From Planococcus citri (lineage: Eukaryota; Arthropoda; Insecta; Hemiptera; Pseudococcidae), in the NCBI RefSeq assembly GCF_950023065.1, contig NC_088680.1, forward strand, positions 27,330,559 to 27,394,558: a stretch of 64,000 bases of DNA, written 5' to 3'. The translations under genes and the position numbers were made by a program. Position 1 is the stretch's first letter, and every line of letters begins with the position of its first letter. This document shows, in pieces, positions 1 to 9,999 of this stretch. The notes beneath the pieces are model-generated. The model had not been told where the DNA came from, did no database searches, and saw only the letters and a list, made by a program, of their open reading frames with translations.

Positions 1-1522
1 TAATCCTCCCACAAGCAATTACCTTCAAACATTTGCAGTTTGAATAACCATCTGAAGTCGCATGCCTTGTTTTTCTCCAAAAATTTCTTTTTTTACACAA
101 ACTTATTTTATTTTAGCTCATCTTTTTTTCTATTTTCAAAAATGCTTGTTATCAATATTTTCATCTTGAAATATCAGATGCCTCAGAAGGCTTGATTTTG
201 ATTTATAATGCTATTCGGTGTCATAAATCGAAAAATAGTCATTTTAAGGTTTATTGCCATTTGTGACATAAATACTTTCTGAATGTGCGATTTCCAGCAA
301 ATTTTGAGTTCTAGGCAGCAACCGGCCTTACTCAGTTAAAAGCACTTCGAATTTTATCCGTCAGTTTGTCTCGTAGCCGAAAGGGTTAAAATACTTCGGT
401 TGGTCACAGTAGTCACAGTGAATGATAATAATGATAGCACATGATTTTAGTAGAAAACTTTTTTAGGGGTACTCGATATTTCTGGGCACCCTGTACGTAA
501 TGTCTGGTTTCCTTTCCTTTTAGATATTGAAATTTAAAATCAATCGCAAAAGTCGTAACCTCCAGAAAAGCCTCGAAAATACACAATGTGGAAGATTTTT
601 ACATTTTGAGCTCATTCTTAGATGTCTGCTAGTCGAATCGTATGAACTTTGGTATGAAAAAGGAAATATTATAGTATCTACAAAAACCAACAAATTTTTC
701 ACGGGGAGGATTTCACTGCCTTCGATAGCGAGTTTGGAATCAAAATCTGCATATTTTCAACAAAAACAAAATCGGTCGAAAAATTGAGCTAAATAATTGC
801 CAAAAAAAAAATGCAATTCAGAGCAGGTCAGCTTGTTGATCATATACGAATTACGAATCGAAAATTTATAGATCGACTTTTGAACAAGAAGAGGGAGACT
901 GCATTTCTGATTTTTTCAATTCCTACCCTTTCCCTATCGCCACCTTATAAATAGTCTAAAACGACAGAAAAATCAAACAAAAAGTCTAAAAAGTAAGCAG
1001 AAATGCACCACAGAGCCAATTTTAGCATTTTTGATGAATTGCTAAAAATTCAAAATCGCCTAAGTTTTCATGAAAAAAATTTCACTCAATGAATTCAATT
1101 TTTGGAAAATTTTAAAAAATTTGAGATTGTTCAAATTTTCATGAAAAAAGTCAGAACTTGATTCTAGATAGAAGGCTAAAATTCGGTTAATACCCTATTT
1201 CCAATTTATCAAATCGATTGATGATGGTTTTGAGACAGGATTTTTATAATCATGTCGAATCAGATCTGGTTAGATTCACTCATGTCTCCCATATTGGATC
1301 TGATCAGCTGTCTGAACAAATGTGTATAATTTGATTTAAACTTCAATCTAACCAGATGATCAAACAATGCAATACGATGGCAAAAATTCACTTCACTCTG
1401 CAAATGCGACACACCATTTCTTACAACTACCTAGGTACATACTCGTACATTGCTAAGCAACTAAATCATCTGTTTGCACGTGAACCACGAAGACGTCTAA
1501 ATTTTCGCACGTCTTTCAGTTT
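1..1522. other. AT-rich intergenic or intronic DNA
   Basis: I see no supportable gene here. ORFs of 60-86 codons around 520-787 occur on both strands, have low-complexity composition and carry no convincing splice signals or recognisable motif. The last stretch, ending in TCTTTCAG at 1512-1519, is pyrimidine-rich and could be a splice acceptor or initiator just before the ATG of the next gene. Confidence 0.5.
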
Positions 1523-1912
1523 ATGTCTCAAGCTAAAGACAGGTCAATTTTCACAATTACTGCGGCCCATAATGAAGCGACGCGGCGCAGATTGCTGAGC
1601 AATTTGACCCCGGAAAATCCGCTGTTAGCGACTAGAAATGCGAATCTCGCGTGCAATGTGCCTCGTCGACGACGAGCAAGAGCTACAGTGGTGACTCCGA
1701 TATTCAACGAGGAACTTTTGTATCCGCATTTCATCATGGGAGAAATTAATATCATCAATTCACCGTTGCTGATGTTTTCGCCTTCGTCTCCGATCGACTT
1801 GGCGCAATTTTTACATTCACCGACTGCTTCTTTTGGTTCATCGCCTGGGTTGAATACAGCCAACGCCAGTTTCGAAGGTAATTCCGAATCTCTCAACAGG
1901 GATAGAGAGTAG
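1523..1912 (+). CDS. Small uncharacterised protein, MSQAKDR paralogue A
   Basis: This ORF encodes 129 residues from ATG to TAG, and I do not recognise the family. The N-terminus (MSQAKDRSIFTIT-AAH) matches the start of the minus-strand ORF at 3195-3668 almost residue for residue. Both proteins also have a basic patch V-P-x-R-R-R-x-A-R (residues about 48-56 here). Conservation at both ends of the N-terminal half, with divergent tails, indicates an old local duplication of a real gene. The tail is Ser/Pro-rich with no membrane segment or signal peptide, so it is probably intracellular and partly disordered. AATAAA lies 73 bp past the stop. The ATG sits 3 bp after TCTTTCAG, which may be a splice acceptor, so an upstream exon is possible. 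An antisense ORF over the same bases is a shadow. Function is unknown. Confidence 0.65.
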   Translation: MSQAKDRSIFTITAAHNEATRRRLLSNLTPENPLLATRNANLACNVPRRRRARATVVTPIFNEELLYPHFIMGEINIINSPLLMFSPSSPIDLAQFLHSPTASFGSSPGLNTANASFEGNSESLNRDRE

Positions 1913-1984
1913 TCACTGAATAGTGCACGAAATCTGACACTACAGCGTAAGAAATGAGTGGTCTATGTTAATTTATCTCGAGCG

Positions 1985-1990
1985 AATAAA
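1985..1990 (+). terminator. Polyadenylation signal AATAAA of paralogue A
   Basis: The hexamer AATAAA lies 73 bp downstream of the stop codon of the 1523-1912 ORF and is followed by an AT-rich stretch. The mirror gene at 3195-3668 has the same arrangement at a similar distance. Confidence 0.55.
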
Positions 1991-3106
1991 ATTATTTTTC
2001 AACTACGATGTATGCTTATTCGGCTTATACCTCCTACAAGTCATCAATCATCATATTTTCAAAGTTCACTTTTTGGTACGTGAGGTTGATTGTTGTAAAA
2101 GAACTAATACCTATCTCAAATAATTATTAGATCTAATCGAGTCTGTATAGATGTAATTTCCTAATCTGACCTGATCACACTAGTCTGTTATGAGAGTTTA
2201 TTCAGTAAAAATGACGAAAATTAATTCCAAATTTGATATCGACTCCCTGAATTCAATTTCGCCATTTTCGGCCATTTCACAGACTAGCACGATTTCGATT
2301 ACTCCGGAATTTCAAAAATTTATCCGGAAGGCGTCAAAATTCATTTGACATCCAAAAACTCAGTTGTGGTTTAGTCTCGAACTGTTTAAAGGGTTAACCA
2401 CATTTGAGTCGATTTTCAGATGTACAGCTCAAGCGTGTTTTTTCAAGCAGATTTGTGAGGAAAAAATTCAAAAATTTTCTGTTCGTGGGAAAATTTTGAA
2501 ATCTGTAGAAATGGCTTTATATCGTTCAACTTTTCACCATTTATTGTAGTTGACGACAAATTACTGTTCGGTTTTGTATTATATCGAGAAAGTAGGGTAC
2601 ATTCAACTCAGATGCTTTGAAACGTTCCAACAGTGAAAAGTTTCTTCAAAGGAGATAATCGATTTGACAATGCGAGATCTTCAGAATACAGTATCGAGTA
2701 TACATCAGAAGCAGTATTTCGAAGAAGAGATGTTATAGACGAAGGGAATAAATGTTCATTGAACATCCTCACATTAATTTATACATTTTTCATTCCTTCT
2801 TCGAGTCGACTGTTTCGCTATTGAAATGAACATGAATAATTGAATAAGGTGGAAACTGAAACAAGCTGAAGGATCTCACGATTGTTGATTAGTGGGTGGG
2901 TTTTTTCAAAAAAAGAAAATGGGTCTTTGAAATTCGACTTGGTGAAGCCTCATGAGCAAATACTTGCTACCAGCTAAATTATTTCAGCATTTTGAAGTTG
3001 GGTAATTTCGATAATTCGCGAGTAAGTAGGTACCTACTAATCAATTTACATGTAAAGTTACCCACTTTCAGCTTCTCGAATACCATCGAAGTCTTTCGCA
3101 GTACGA
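1991..3106. other. Spacer between the convergent paralogues
   Basis: No firm gene is visible. A plus-strand reading frame around 2633-2824 has protein-like composition (for example the run GDNRFDNARSSEY) but lacks an ATG at its start and has no clear exon boundaries; it could be a coding remnant. The rest is AT-rich. Confidence 0.4.
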
Positions 3107-3112
3107 TTTATT
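3107..3112 (-). terminator. Polyadenylation signal AATAAA of paralogue B
   Basis: TTTATT on the plus strand reads AATAAA on the minus strand, 83 bp past the stop codon of the 3195-3668 ORF. Confidence 0.5.
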
Positions 3113-3194
3113 GCATTTAGGTATATACAAAAAAAATAAAAAGTTCGTTCACCTTACATAACTGACGCCTAATGATGGAAATATCTGCTGTAAC

Positions 3195-3668
3195 CTAGGT
3201 TAGTCTCAACAAATCGTCGTCCTCGTCTGACGACTCGCTTTCAGTGCCATTCAGAAAATAATCAGTAAACCTGACGGTCCTAACAGCCGGAGTTCTTAAG
3301 CTCTGCACGATGGCATTGGACGATGCAGTCGCGGATGTCGTCGTTGTCGTAGTTGTAGCTGTGGAAGTTGTTGTCGTTGATGTTACCGAAGTCGTATCCG
3401 CGGACGCATCGTCGTCACTGCTGGTGTCAAATGTCAGCGTCCTTCCACTGGTGGCAGTGCCGATCGGCGAACGTGTATCGAAGAAGGACGGCGGCGGACT
3501 CGGAGCGATACGCGCCAATCTGCGGCGTATCGGTACGATCCGAGGATCGCGTTGATTCGCCAACTCTCGACGACCACCTCTGAATAAATTATTCATCTGG
3601 TCAAGCTCCCAGTTCGGATGGTGAGCTTTAGTGATCGTGAAGAGAGTTCGATCTTTGGCTTGAGACAT
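3195..3668 (-). CDS. Small uncharacterised protein, MSQAKDR paralogue B
   Basis: This ORF encodes 157 residues and is the convergent partner of 1523-1912. It begins MSQAKDRTLFTIT-KAH and carries the shared basic motif V-P-I-R-R-R-L-A-R (residues about 45-53). The middle (about 75-120) is an Asp/Ser segment followed by a long Thr/Ser/Ala run encoded by degenerate ACN codons, which gives plus-strand Val-rich shadow ORFs. The C-terminus has TVRFTDYFLNGT and an acidic Ser/Glu/Asp tail (ESESSDEDDD). There is no signal peptide or transmembrane segment. Basic-then-acidic low-complexity organisation suggests a regulatory or adaptor protein, but that is inference and no family is named. GC content is clearly higher than in the surroundings, consistent with coding selection. 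Confidence 0.7.
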   Translation of the reverse strand: MSQAKDRTLFTITKAHHPNWELDQMNNLFRGGRRELANQRDPRIVPIRRRLARIAPSPPPSFFDTRSPIGTATSGRTLTFDTSSDDDASADTTSVTSTTTTSTATTTTTTTSATASSNAIVQSLRTPAVRTVRFTDYFLNGTESESSDEDDDLLRLT

Positions 3669-4726
3669 GTAAAGCGAAACTACGCACCCTCCAGTTGAAT
3701 CCGTCGAATCGGAAATACATATTTCTAAGCAATACGATTTCCCAATCGTACATCGACCTTTACATCAGCCAGTCGATTCGATATACAATTCTCACTCTCC
3801 CAGCGATGCCATTCAAAGTCACCCACCCCGGCCGATGGTAGTATTGGTCTATCAAGTATTCTAATTAAGCATAAAGACCCTTCCGCCAAAATTTCTGCTT
3901 CTCAAGTTCATATGGTGGGAAGAAACGGCCATTTTTCAGAATTCACATGCGAAAATTCAACGAGAATTGAAATTTACCAAAAATTCATTTGACTTGACTA
4001 CAAGGTCCAAACACACAAATTACCTACCAACAAAAAATATGTATGTAGGTAGGTTAGGTACCTATGAAGCTAAATTTTGGAGATATTTTTGCTTCGTGTT
4101 TGAAAGTTTAATCTCCATACTCTCTATACCTTGAAATTCAAGCTTCCCAGAGAAGGCTAATTAAGGCTCTACTAGTAGGAACTTTCACGGCTCACGATCA
4201 GAGGAGGAATATCATTGCGTAATTTCGTCATGGTTTGATTTTTGGAAAATCAAAACAAAAAATAAGACCAAAAAACGTGAAAACAAGATAGCAAAAGTTC
4301 CCTTTTCGTGATAAAATTTTAAAAATTAAAATTAAAATTCAAAATAATTACACAGTTAGCTGAAAGTTACAAAAATATTGGGAAATTCCATTCTAAATAG
4401 GAAAATTTACGTTTATTGTCGATTTTGTTTGTTTTTTCTGCTCTTTCATTCATTTTCCTTCGAATCATTCCTAATTAAGTTCATTTTTCTTCAAAATAGG
4501 CATCTTTACATGATTTAAACATCATTTTCCAATTCACATATCACTTTTCTATGGGGTTTAAAAATTTTAATTTCTTCTTGTTTTACTTACACTTTGGGAA
4601 TAGATTTTACACAAAAATTCCCTTGTTCGACGTCAATTTTCGACAGACACCGAATTCCAAATTTTTTACGCTTCCGTTAGAATTTTGTATTTGTAACGTA
4701 AACGATATTTCAAATCGATAGGTGGT
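3669..4726. other. Upstream region of paralogue B; no gene seen
   Basis: The first 200 bp upstream of the minus-strand ATG are relatively GC-rich and may hold its promoter and 5' leader; I cannot place a transcription start. The remainder is AT-rich with a TAGGTAGGTTAGGTACCTA run near 4050. Confidence 0.4.
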
Positions 4727-4730
4727 TTTA

Positions 4731-4844
4731 TTAGCCTTCAACAGCGAATAGAGCGAAAGCAAAGTATGCCCTAATCATTCCAATTTCTCTGATTTGATCA
4801 TCAGTAACGATGACTTCTTTCTTTAGTCGATGCTCGCTCGAGAA
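4731..4844 (-). CDS. Candidate terminal exon, unknown protein
   Basis: The minus-strand frame is open for 37 codons and ends in TAA. It reads strongly protein-like, including KKEVIVTDDQIREIGMIRAYF followed by a short hydrophobic stretch and a final VEG. The stop overlaps AATAAA on the minus strand (plus-strand 4727-4732), as expected for a compact 3' end. In-frame stops occur immediately upstream, so the exon should begin inside this interval; CTCGAG near 4840 is a weak acceptor. It may join the candidate exon at 4964-5143, but I could not find a phase-consistent junction. It could also be a decayed pseudogene. Confidence 0.3.
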   Translation of the reverse strand, partial: FSSEHRLKKEVIVTDDQIREIGMIRAYFAFALFAVEG

Positions 4845-4963
4845 TCAACTTTCATGTCTTAGTTGAGGAAGTCTGCAGAATAGTGGGTATCACTCCGATT
4901 CAGAGGTCATCTTCGTTGGTGGGAAGGGTGGGGTTGAGGGTTCTGAGAGGGTGTCGGTGAAGG

Positions 4964-5143
4964 TCAATTCGATACACCGAGTTGAGAGATGACTTGAATG
5001 GATATACCATGAGGTGACTCTCTAACTTGGATTACTTGATTCAGAAACTGGTTTCTTGTGACCAGCTCCATGCAACTGCACATAAGCAGCTTCGTCTTCC
5101 TTAGCAGAAAATCTTCCTCAAGCCAGTCTTCAATGATTTGAGA
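4964..5143 (-). CDS. Candidate internal exon, unknown protein
   Basis: A good minus-strand acceptor (TTTCTTTCTCCAG) precedes 59 open codons that begin SQIIEDWLEEDFLLRKTK and continue through MELVTRNQF and VRESPHGISIQV to a TGA at 4964-4966. Charge pattern and composition suggest an alpha-helical protein. A donor-like CTCG/GTGTAT near the end could truncate the exon before the stop. No family is recognised. Together with 4731-4844 it suggests a small minus-strand gene or pseudogene just upstream of paralogue B. Confidence 0.3.
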   Translation of the reverse strand, partial: SQIIEDWLEEDFLLRKTKLLMCSCMELVTRNQFLNQVIQVRESPHGISIQVISQLGVSN

Positions 5144-5698
5144 CTGGAGAAAGAAATTGACTTTTACTCTGAACGCTGCTGAAGACGAACAACACTATAT
5201 ATCATCGTGAAATAATAATCAAAACAAAGTTGAATGAAAAGTTTCTTGAAAAACAAAAACAATTCATCACAAAAACTGTAACATTTTCTTTCAAAAAAAT
5301 TATTCAATCTACCAAAGTAAGAATAAAAAATTAAACGCTCGGATGAAAAGAAGGAAATTTTTTTCATAACAAATAAGATGAAAATTTGTTTGAATTACAG
5401 CAAAAGAACGATCCATGCGAAATTTCACAATAATGCTCATAATTGATTTTGGGAGGAAAATTACGAAATTCCGTGATATTTCCCCAACTCTTCCAGATTT
5501 TAGACATCGTGAGCTTTGATTATCAAAAATCGTGAGCTACTCGGACACCCATAAAAGTTCCTTAGAGGAAGCTCAACTACCTACCTAAATCATACGTAAA
5601 AAAAACAGCTTCTTGTGATTAGCAAAATAAAGGAGACAATCCATTGTCTTCCAGTTTGTCCAAGAAGAGAGCGTGAATTCTTTCAACAAACCAACTTC

Positions 5699-5798
5699 TT
5701 AAAATTTAAACCAATAGGTGAGCCATAGAATGCTGATGCCCAAAATACAAGATAAAATGTGCACAACAAATTGGGAATTCAGTGAGACAGAAGCAAAT
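5699..5798 (-). CDS. Candidate terminal exon with a C-terminal membrane helix
   Basis: Minus-strand ACTTACAG precedes a frame of about 32 residues ending in TAA. It contains the hydrophobic stretch VVHILSCILGISILWLTYW, which resembles a single C-terminal transmembrane anchor. No polyadenylation hexamer follows at once and no upstream exon was identified. AT-rich DNA can produce hydrophobic frames by chance, so this is a weak call. Confidence 0.18.
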
Positions 5799-6013
5799 CT
5801 GTAAGTTTTGTTTATAATTAATTTCTGTACTTGGAAAGAAATTTTATCAGGAAATTATTGGAAAAGAATAATTCGCTGTTAACAAGGCGTCAACGAAAAT
5901 GAAAAAAAGAAAGCTTCTACTTTTCCACGACTCTTTTAAAAATTACAAATTACATAGGTCTCAAATTCAACTTTGATGGGTGATTTTAATATAATTTTTC
6001 GCATTACTCTCTT

Positions 6014-6150
6014 GAAATAGTATATTACGTGACAGGAGCGGAAAGTATGCGATTAACGAGTGCGAAGTTTAAGGAGCGAGGCGAAGCCGAGTGACTTAAA
6101 TCGCACAAGTTAATCGCGTTACTGTCCAATCCTGTCGCGTATACTATTTT
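6014..6150. repeat. Imperfect palindrome, MITE-like hairpin
   Basis: The outer arms AATAGTATATTACGTGACAGG (from 6016) and the complement of CCTGTCGCGTATACTATT (to about 6150) pair. Inside them GCGATTAAC and GTGCGAAGTTTAAG pair with later segments, around a GC-rich centre GAGCGAGGCGAAGCC. This is a fold-back of about 135 bp with much higher GC than its flanks. Confidence 0.6.
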
Positions 6151-6361
6151 AATTTCATATGAGAGGAAAATAAATGCTGAAATTTTAAAAAATGGCTAAT
6201 TTCGAATTTGTAAACATGTGCGGAAAACAGTTACTTTCCTCCCTAGGGAGGAAAATAACTACTTTCCGCACTTGTTTTGATAGATGCGTTAAAGACGTAT
6301 TTTCCAACCACAAAACTGTCTAGGAAACTACTCATTTTCCGATCATATGAAATTAAAATAA
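6146..6361. repeat. Second nested inverted-repeat element
   Basis: The arm TTTTAATTTCATATGAGAGG (from 6147) pairs with the complement of CCGATCATATGAAATTAAAA (ending about 6360). In the middle, 6219-6272 is a near-perfect hairpin: GTGCGGAAA, GTTACTTTCCTCCC and its complement around a CTAG centre. The element abuts the palindrome at 6014-6150, so two fold-backs are side by side. Confidence 0.55.
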
Positions 6362-7082
6362 TGAAACAATTCCATCACGTGAGGATTTCTCACGATTTTC
6401 GAGTTTACAACACTGACTATTACCAATTTTATCAATTTTTTGTAACTTTCAAGCTTTCATTATGCTTCATTTATTAGATTTTCTCAAGACTTCGTTTTTT
6501 TCGATATTATGATCAATTTTTTGTAACTTTTCACAATACTCAATACTCATCATGTTTCAATAATTTCAGTCAATATAAACAATTTTCCACCCTTTACAAC
6601 AAATTTTCAAGCAATTTTCGCGAAATTTGGTTTGATTTCGGTCATTTTTACACCGATTTAGGGTAACTTTCAGTGACCATCGACTGGTAGGTCGATTCAA
6701 CAATAATCTTCATGATACTTCCTGTATTTAGGTATGACACATCATCAATTTTCAGAATAATCGGGTTATTTCTGGCTTGGCAACTATCTTCAATTTCTAG
6801 CCAGTAGGATGACTTTTATGACCAGGTACACACTTTGAAAGATACCTTGGATTTCAGATGGTAAATACAATTCATTTGATAAATCTACTTGTAAAACACC
6901 ATTCGTGCATAAATTTTATCGAATAGAGAAAAGAACGACGACAAGAGAACTGAACAAATTGAAAAATGAATTAATAATAGAAATTAATACGAGTTACTGT
7001 ACGTGACAGTTTTCAACATTTCTGGATTATCTTTCCAAGGTTCTCAAAAAAAGCTTTTTCTTTGACGCTACCCCTCGGGTAC

Positions 7083-7168
7083 ATTGCCGAACCACACTTA
7101 CACCCATATAGTCCTGTTCAGGGCCCTTTCTGTTCAGGACTACATAAGTTTAAGTGTGGTTTGGCAAT
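7083..7168. other. 86-nt stem-loop, precursor-microRNA-like
   Basis: Two 34-nt arms, ATTGCCGAACCACACTTA (start of the 5' arm) and TAAGTGTGGTTTGGCAAT (end of the 3' arm), pair along nearly their full length with a few internal mismatches, around a loop of about 18 nt at 7117-7134. Size and shape suit a miRNA-type hairpin or the core of a short MITE. Transcription is not shown by the sequence. Confidence 0.4.
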
Positions 7169-7199
7169 CTACCGGCGCTCGGGCAATAGCTTTGAAAAG

Positions 7200-8640
7200 T
7201 TGATGATTCAAAAGTCAAACATGTGTCTACCAGAACCAATTTAGAAAAAAGTATGACTTTCGTATGTGATTTTTATGGCTAGGTATAATATTTTCAAATT
7301 TCAAGAATAGTTGTCAGGAAATGTTAATACCTAATTCATCTTTGGAAATGGAAGTTAATTTGGCTCGAGTAATTCACAGTCCCTCAAAAGTGAAACTACT
7401 GCTCAATTTGTTCCTTTTATGGTCATTTTTCAGACTTTGTATTTTTTTGCTATTTATTTCAAAGTTCATGGTAAAAAAATTGAAAAAAGAGTCGCTTTGT
7501 TGTGCTCTAGATTAAAGGTTGACATGAAGATTCGAAAATTCTCTAGTGTCTTGTCGAAAAATTATTTTTCCATAATTGCTATAGCAAAACTCCATCAAAC
7601 TTGAAAAAAAAAGTGGAAAACGACTCGTCCTAAGATTGTGGGGGAGGGGGGTTGGCTAACCGAGACGAGGAGAGCTCACACGATAAACACGGAACTATTC
7701 CGATGCATTTACCTTACCTATAATGGAAATCAACTATTAGTATTCTATCCCTTCGATTCTGATTAGGTATACAGATTGTTTCAATACAGCATGGATCATC
7801 CGTCAATAGCAATCGAATCAAGTGTTAAATTTCTGTTTAAATGACGTTGATTTGATAGAAAAACTCGACTGTTCTTTCCAGGAATTCCGCTTCCGAAAAT
7901 GTTCGAACTTCGAAGGACAGCAAGGTGAGATCTGGTGAGATTCAATCGAGAAAAGAATTGAAAAGAACAAAATCTGAGAATCTAGTGATAATGTAACCAA
8001 GAAGAAGCCATTCCCATTGGGGTTAGAATTTGAGAAGGAATCGAAATCTATAAATCGAAAAATTTTCAAAATATTGGAAATTAACAACTCTCCTTATTTT
8101 AAACTAGCTGACAAACCTTTCGTTGCAAGCATTTTTGAAATGTACTCGTAATAAAATCGGTTCAAACACATCTCAAAGTATTAGGTACTTCACCATTGAA
8201 TGATTTTCATAAAAAGAAATTTCCCAACAGAGTTTGTTTTAAAAACCCACTTTAATAGTAGATACGTCTTAGGCTGTCGAAAATTTCGTAAAACTGTTGG
8301 AAACGAGTGGAGTAGAATTACGAGTAGGTTATTTAGAGATGTTCAACAATTTAATAGACATAAACGCCTATTTCGGATCTTTAAGCAAGATCAAACCACT
8401 TGCGTAACTTGTGCGAAGTCGTCGAATCAAAACAGTATAGAAATTCGTACTGCGAAGAGAGGTCGAAAACTGCTCGCATAATACATGATAGAGATTGTAG
8501 TACACAATTACACATCGATACAATAGGTATGAACATGATAGCTATAAGCTATGGCTATGAGTTTCCAGAAGACGAATGAGATTATTTTGTAGGTACAATG
8601 ACAGTTGAAAATGAAGACACTTCAGTTTTTAAATTAAGAG
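7200..8640. other. No supportable gene
   Basis: Several ORFs of 60-93 codons are present (for example 8200-8481, plus) but have no recognisable motif or credible splice signals. The DNA is AT-rich. Confidence 0.4.
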
Positions 8641-8649
8641 GATTTTTAC

Positions 8650-9530
8650 CAAATTCGGTGGAGATTTTCATTTCGAGTTTAAAAGTCACCATTGAGAGAA
8701 TTTTAGAGACGGAGGTAACCCTAGGGAAAGGTATGGGTCTTCAAAAAGGAGGCATTTGAAAAAAAAATCGTGATCTTTGGTTCTATCTCCTACCCAACTT
8801 GTTTTGAGAAACATGGACCATTTTCAAAAAGAAGTACTTGAGATATTGTGTTGCCCTAGACCATTGCGATTAAAATCCAATACCACTTTTAAGGATCTTC
8901 TGAGCGATTGGAAATTTTTCTTCTCAAACATTTCGTAATTATCAAGCCAAAACATCGAAAGATGTCATTTCTGAAACATTAAAAATATTTCGGAACGCAG
9001 CGGTGACAATTTTTCGATCATTGTCAATTTCAAAACTCGATTAAAATAGCCAAAAACTCATCGAACTTGTTTGGCTTTATGAAATTGTCATATCACTACG
9101 TTCTGCGTATCTCCTTCATTTCAGAAATATATCTTTTGCTGTTTTGGCTCAATCGATGCATAACATCTAAGAGGAAAAAAATTCGCAACACGAATTCACC
9201 AACCCAAAAATAAGCGACTCGTAAATTTTTCACCGCTCAGTAGAACCCTAAAAGTAGTCTTCGATTTTGATAACAATGGGCTAGGTGGACAAAAAAAATC
9301 ACAAATATTGTTTCTTTTTGGACTGTAGACTGTGCGATTTTTCCCAAAACATGTGGGATTAGGGAAGTGGGATGGGAGCAACAACGAAAATCCTACGATT
9401 GTTTTGAGTATTCTCCCTCTATAAATCTTAATATCTCCACTTCCCCTCTCCCCAGATGCACCACCGCAGCTAAATTTTTCTTGGAGTTCCAACTCAAAAT
9501 GACGAAATGCTTCAATTTTTTTTAGCGAAC
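8650..9530. repeat. Dispersed repeat with internal inverted arms
   Basis: The segment TACCACTTTTAAGGATCTTCTGAGCG (8871 on) is inverted at about 9228-9260 as CGCTCAGTAGAACCCTAAAAGTAGTCTTCGATTTTG. Related copies occur at 43017-43600 and 58250-58850, always joining this block to a GATATCTTT..TTTTGGCTCAA block and to a C(C/T)CTCCA..GGGC block. This is a transposable-element-derived family; ORFs over it are shadows. Confidence 0.5.
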
Positions 9531-9884
9531 AACCCAATTGTATGTACCAAGACCCAACGTAGTAATGCTATTTTTTTTCTTTTTGCGAAATGTAATGTTT
9601 ACCAGACGACAGGACACAAGAAGACGATAATTTCACCGCTCATTCGCCACCTACAGTAAGGACGTGGTAGGGGCGTCTACACGAAAACATTCTGCTTTAA
9701 TGGAAAAAACAGAAATCATGGAATAAGTAGGTATATTGGCGACTACAGCCGCGTTACCTCAATTTTTTGAGGAAAAAACACATTTTATCGAGTTTTACAC
9801 CGACGATGGCAAAATTATACTTTACTAATCAATGAAAAAAAAATGAGATCACTCTGAAAGTAAAAAATAAAATAGACAACTCAC

Positions 9885-9920
9885 CAATACTGTAAGCTGG
9901 ATCGCAGACTGACGACGCAT
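9885..9920 (-). CDS. Possible first coding exon (12 codons)
   Basis: On the minus strand an ATG opens MRRQSAIQLTVL and runs directly into TTG/GTGAGTT, a strong donor. The residues look like the start of a signal peptide that would be completed by the next exon. The relatively GC-rich region upstream (to about 10450) could be its 5' leader and promoter. The evidence is only a start codon plus a donor, so chance is a real alternative. The long plus-strand ORF 9925-10443 over this area has no coding features I trust. Confidence 0.2.
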
Positions 9921-9999
9921 AGCTGTGCAGGTTTCAGGAACAGGAATCAGGAACACTCGCGAAACCGAAAAACCTTCGCAAGATACGATTTTTGAAAAA

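Noticed and set aside
3310..3555. Plus-strand Val-rich ORF
   Set aside because: Shadow of the Thr-run of the minus-strand gene at 3195-3668.
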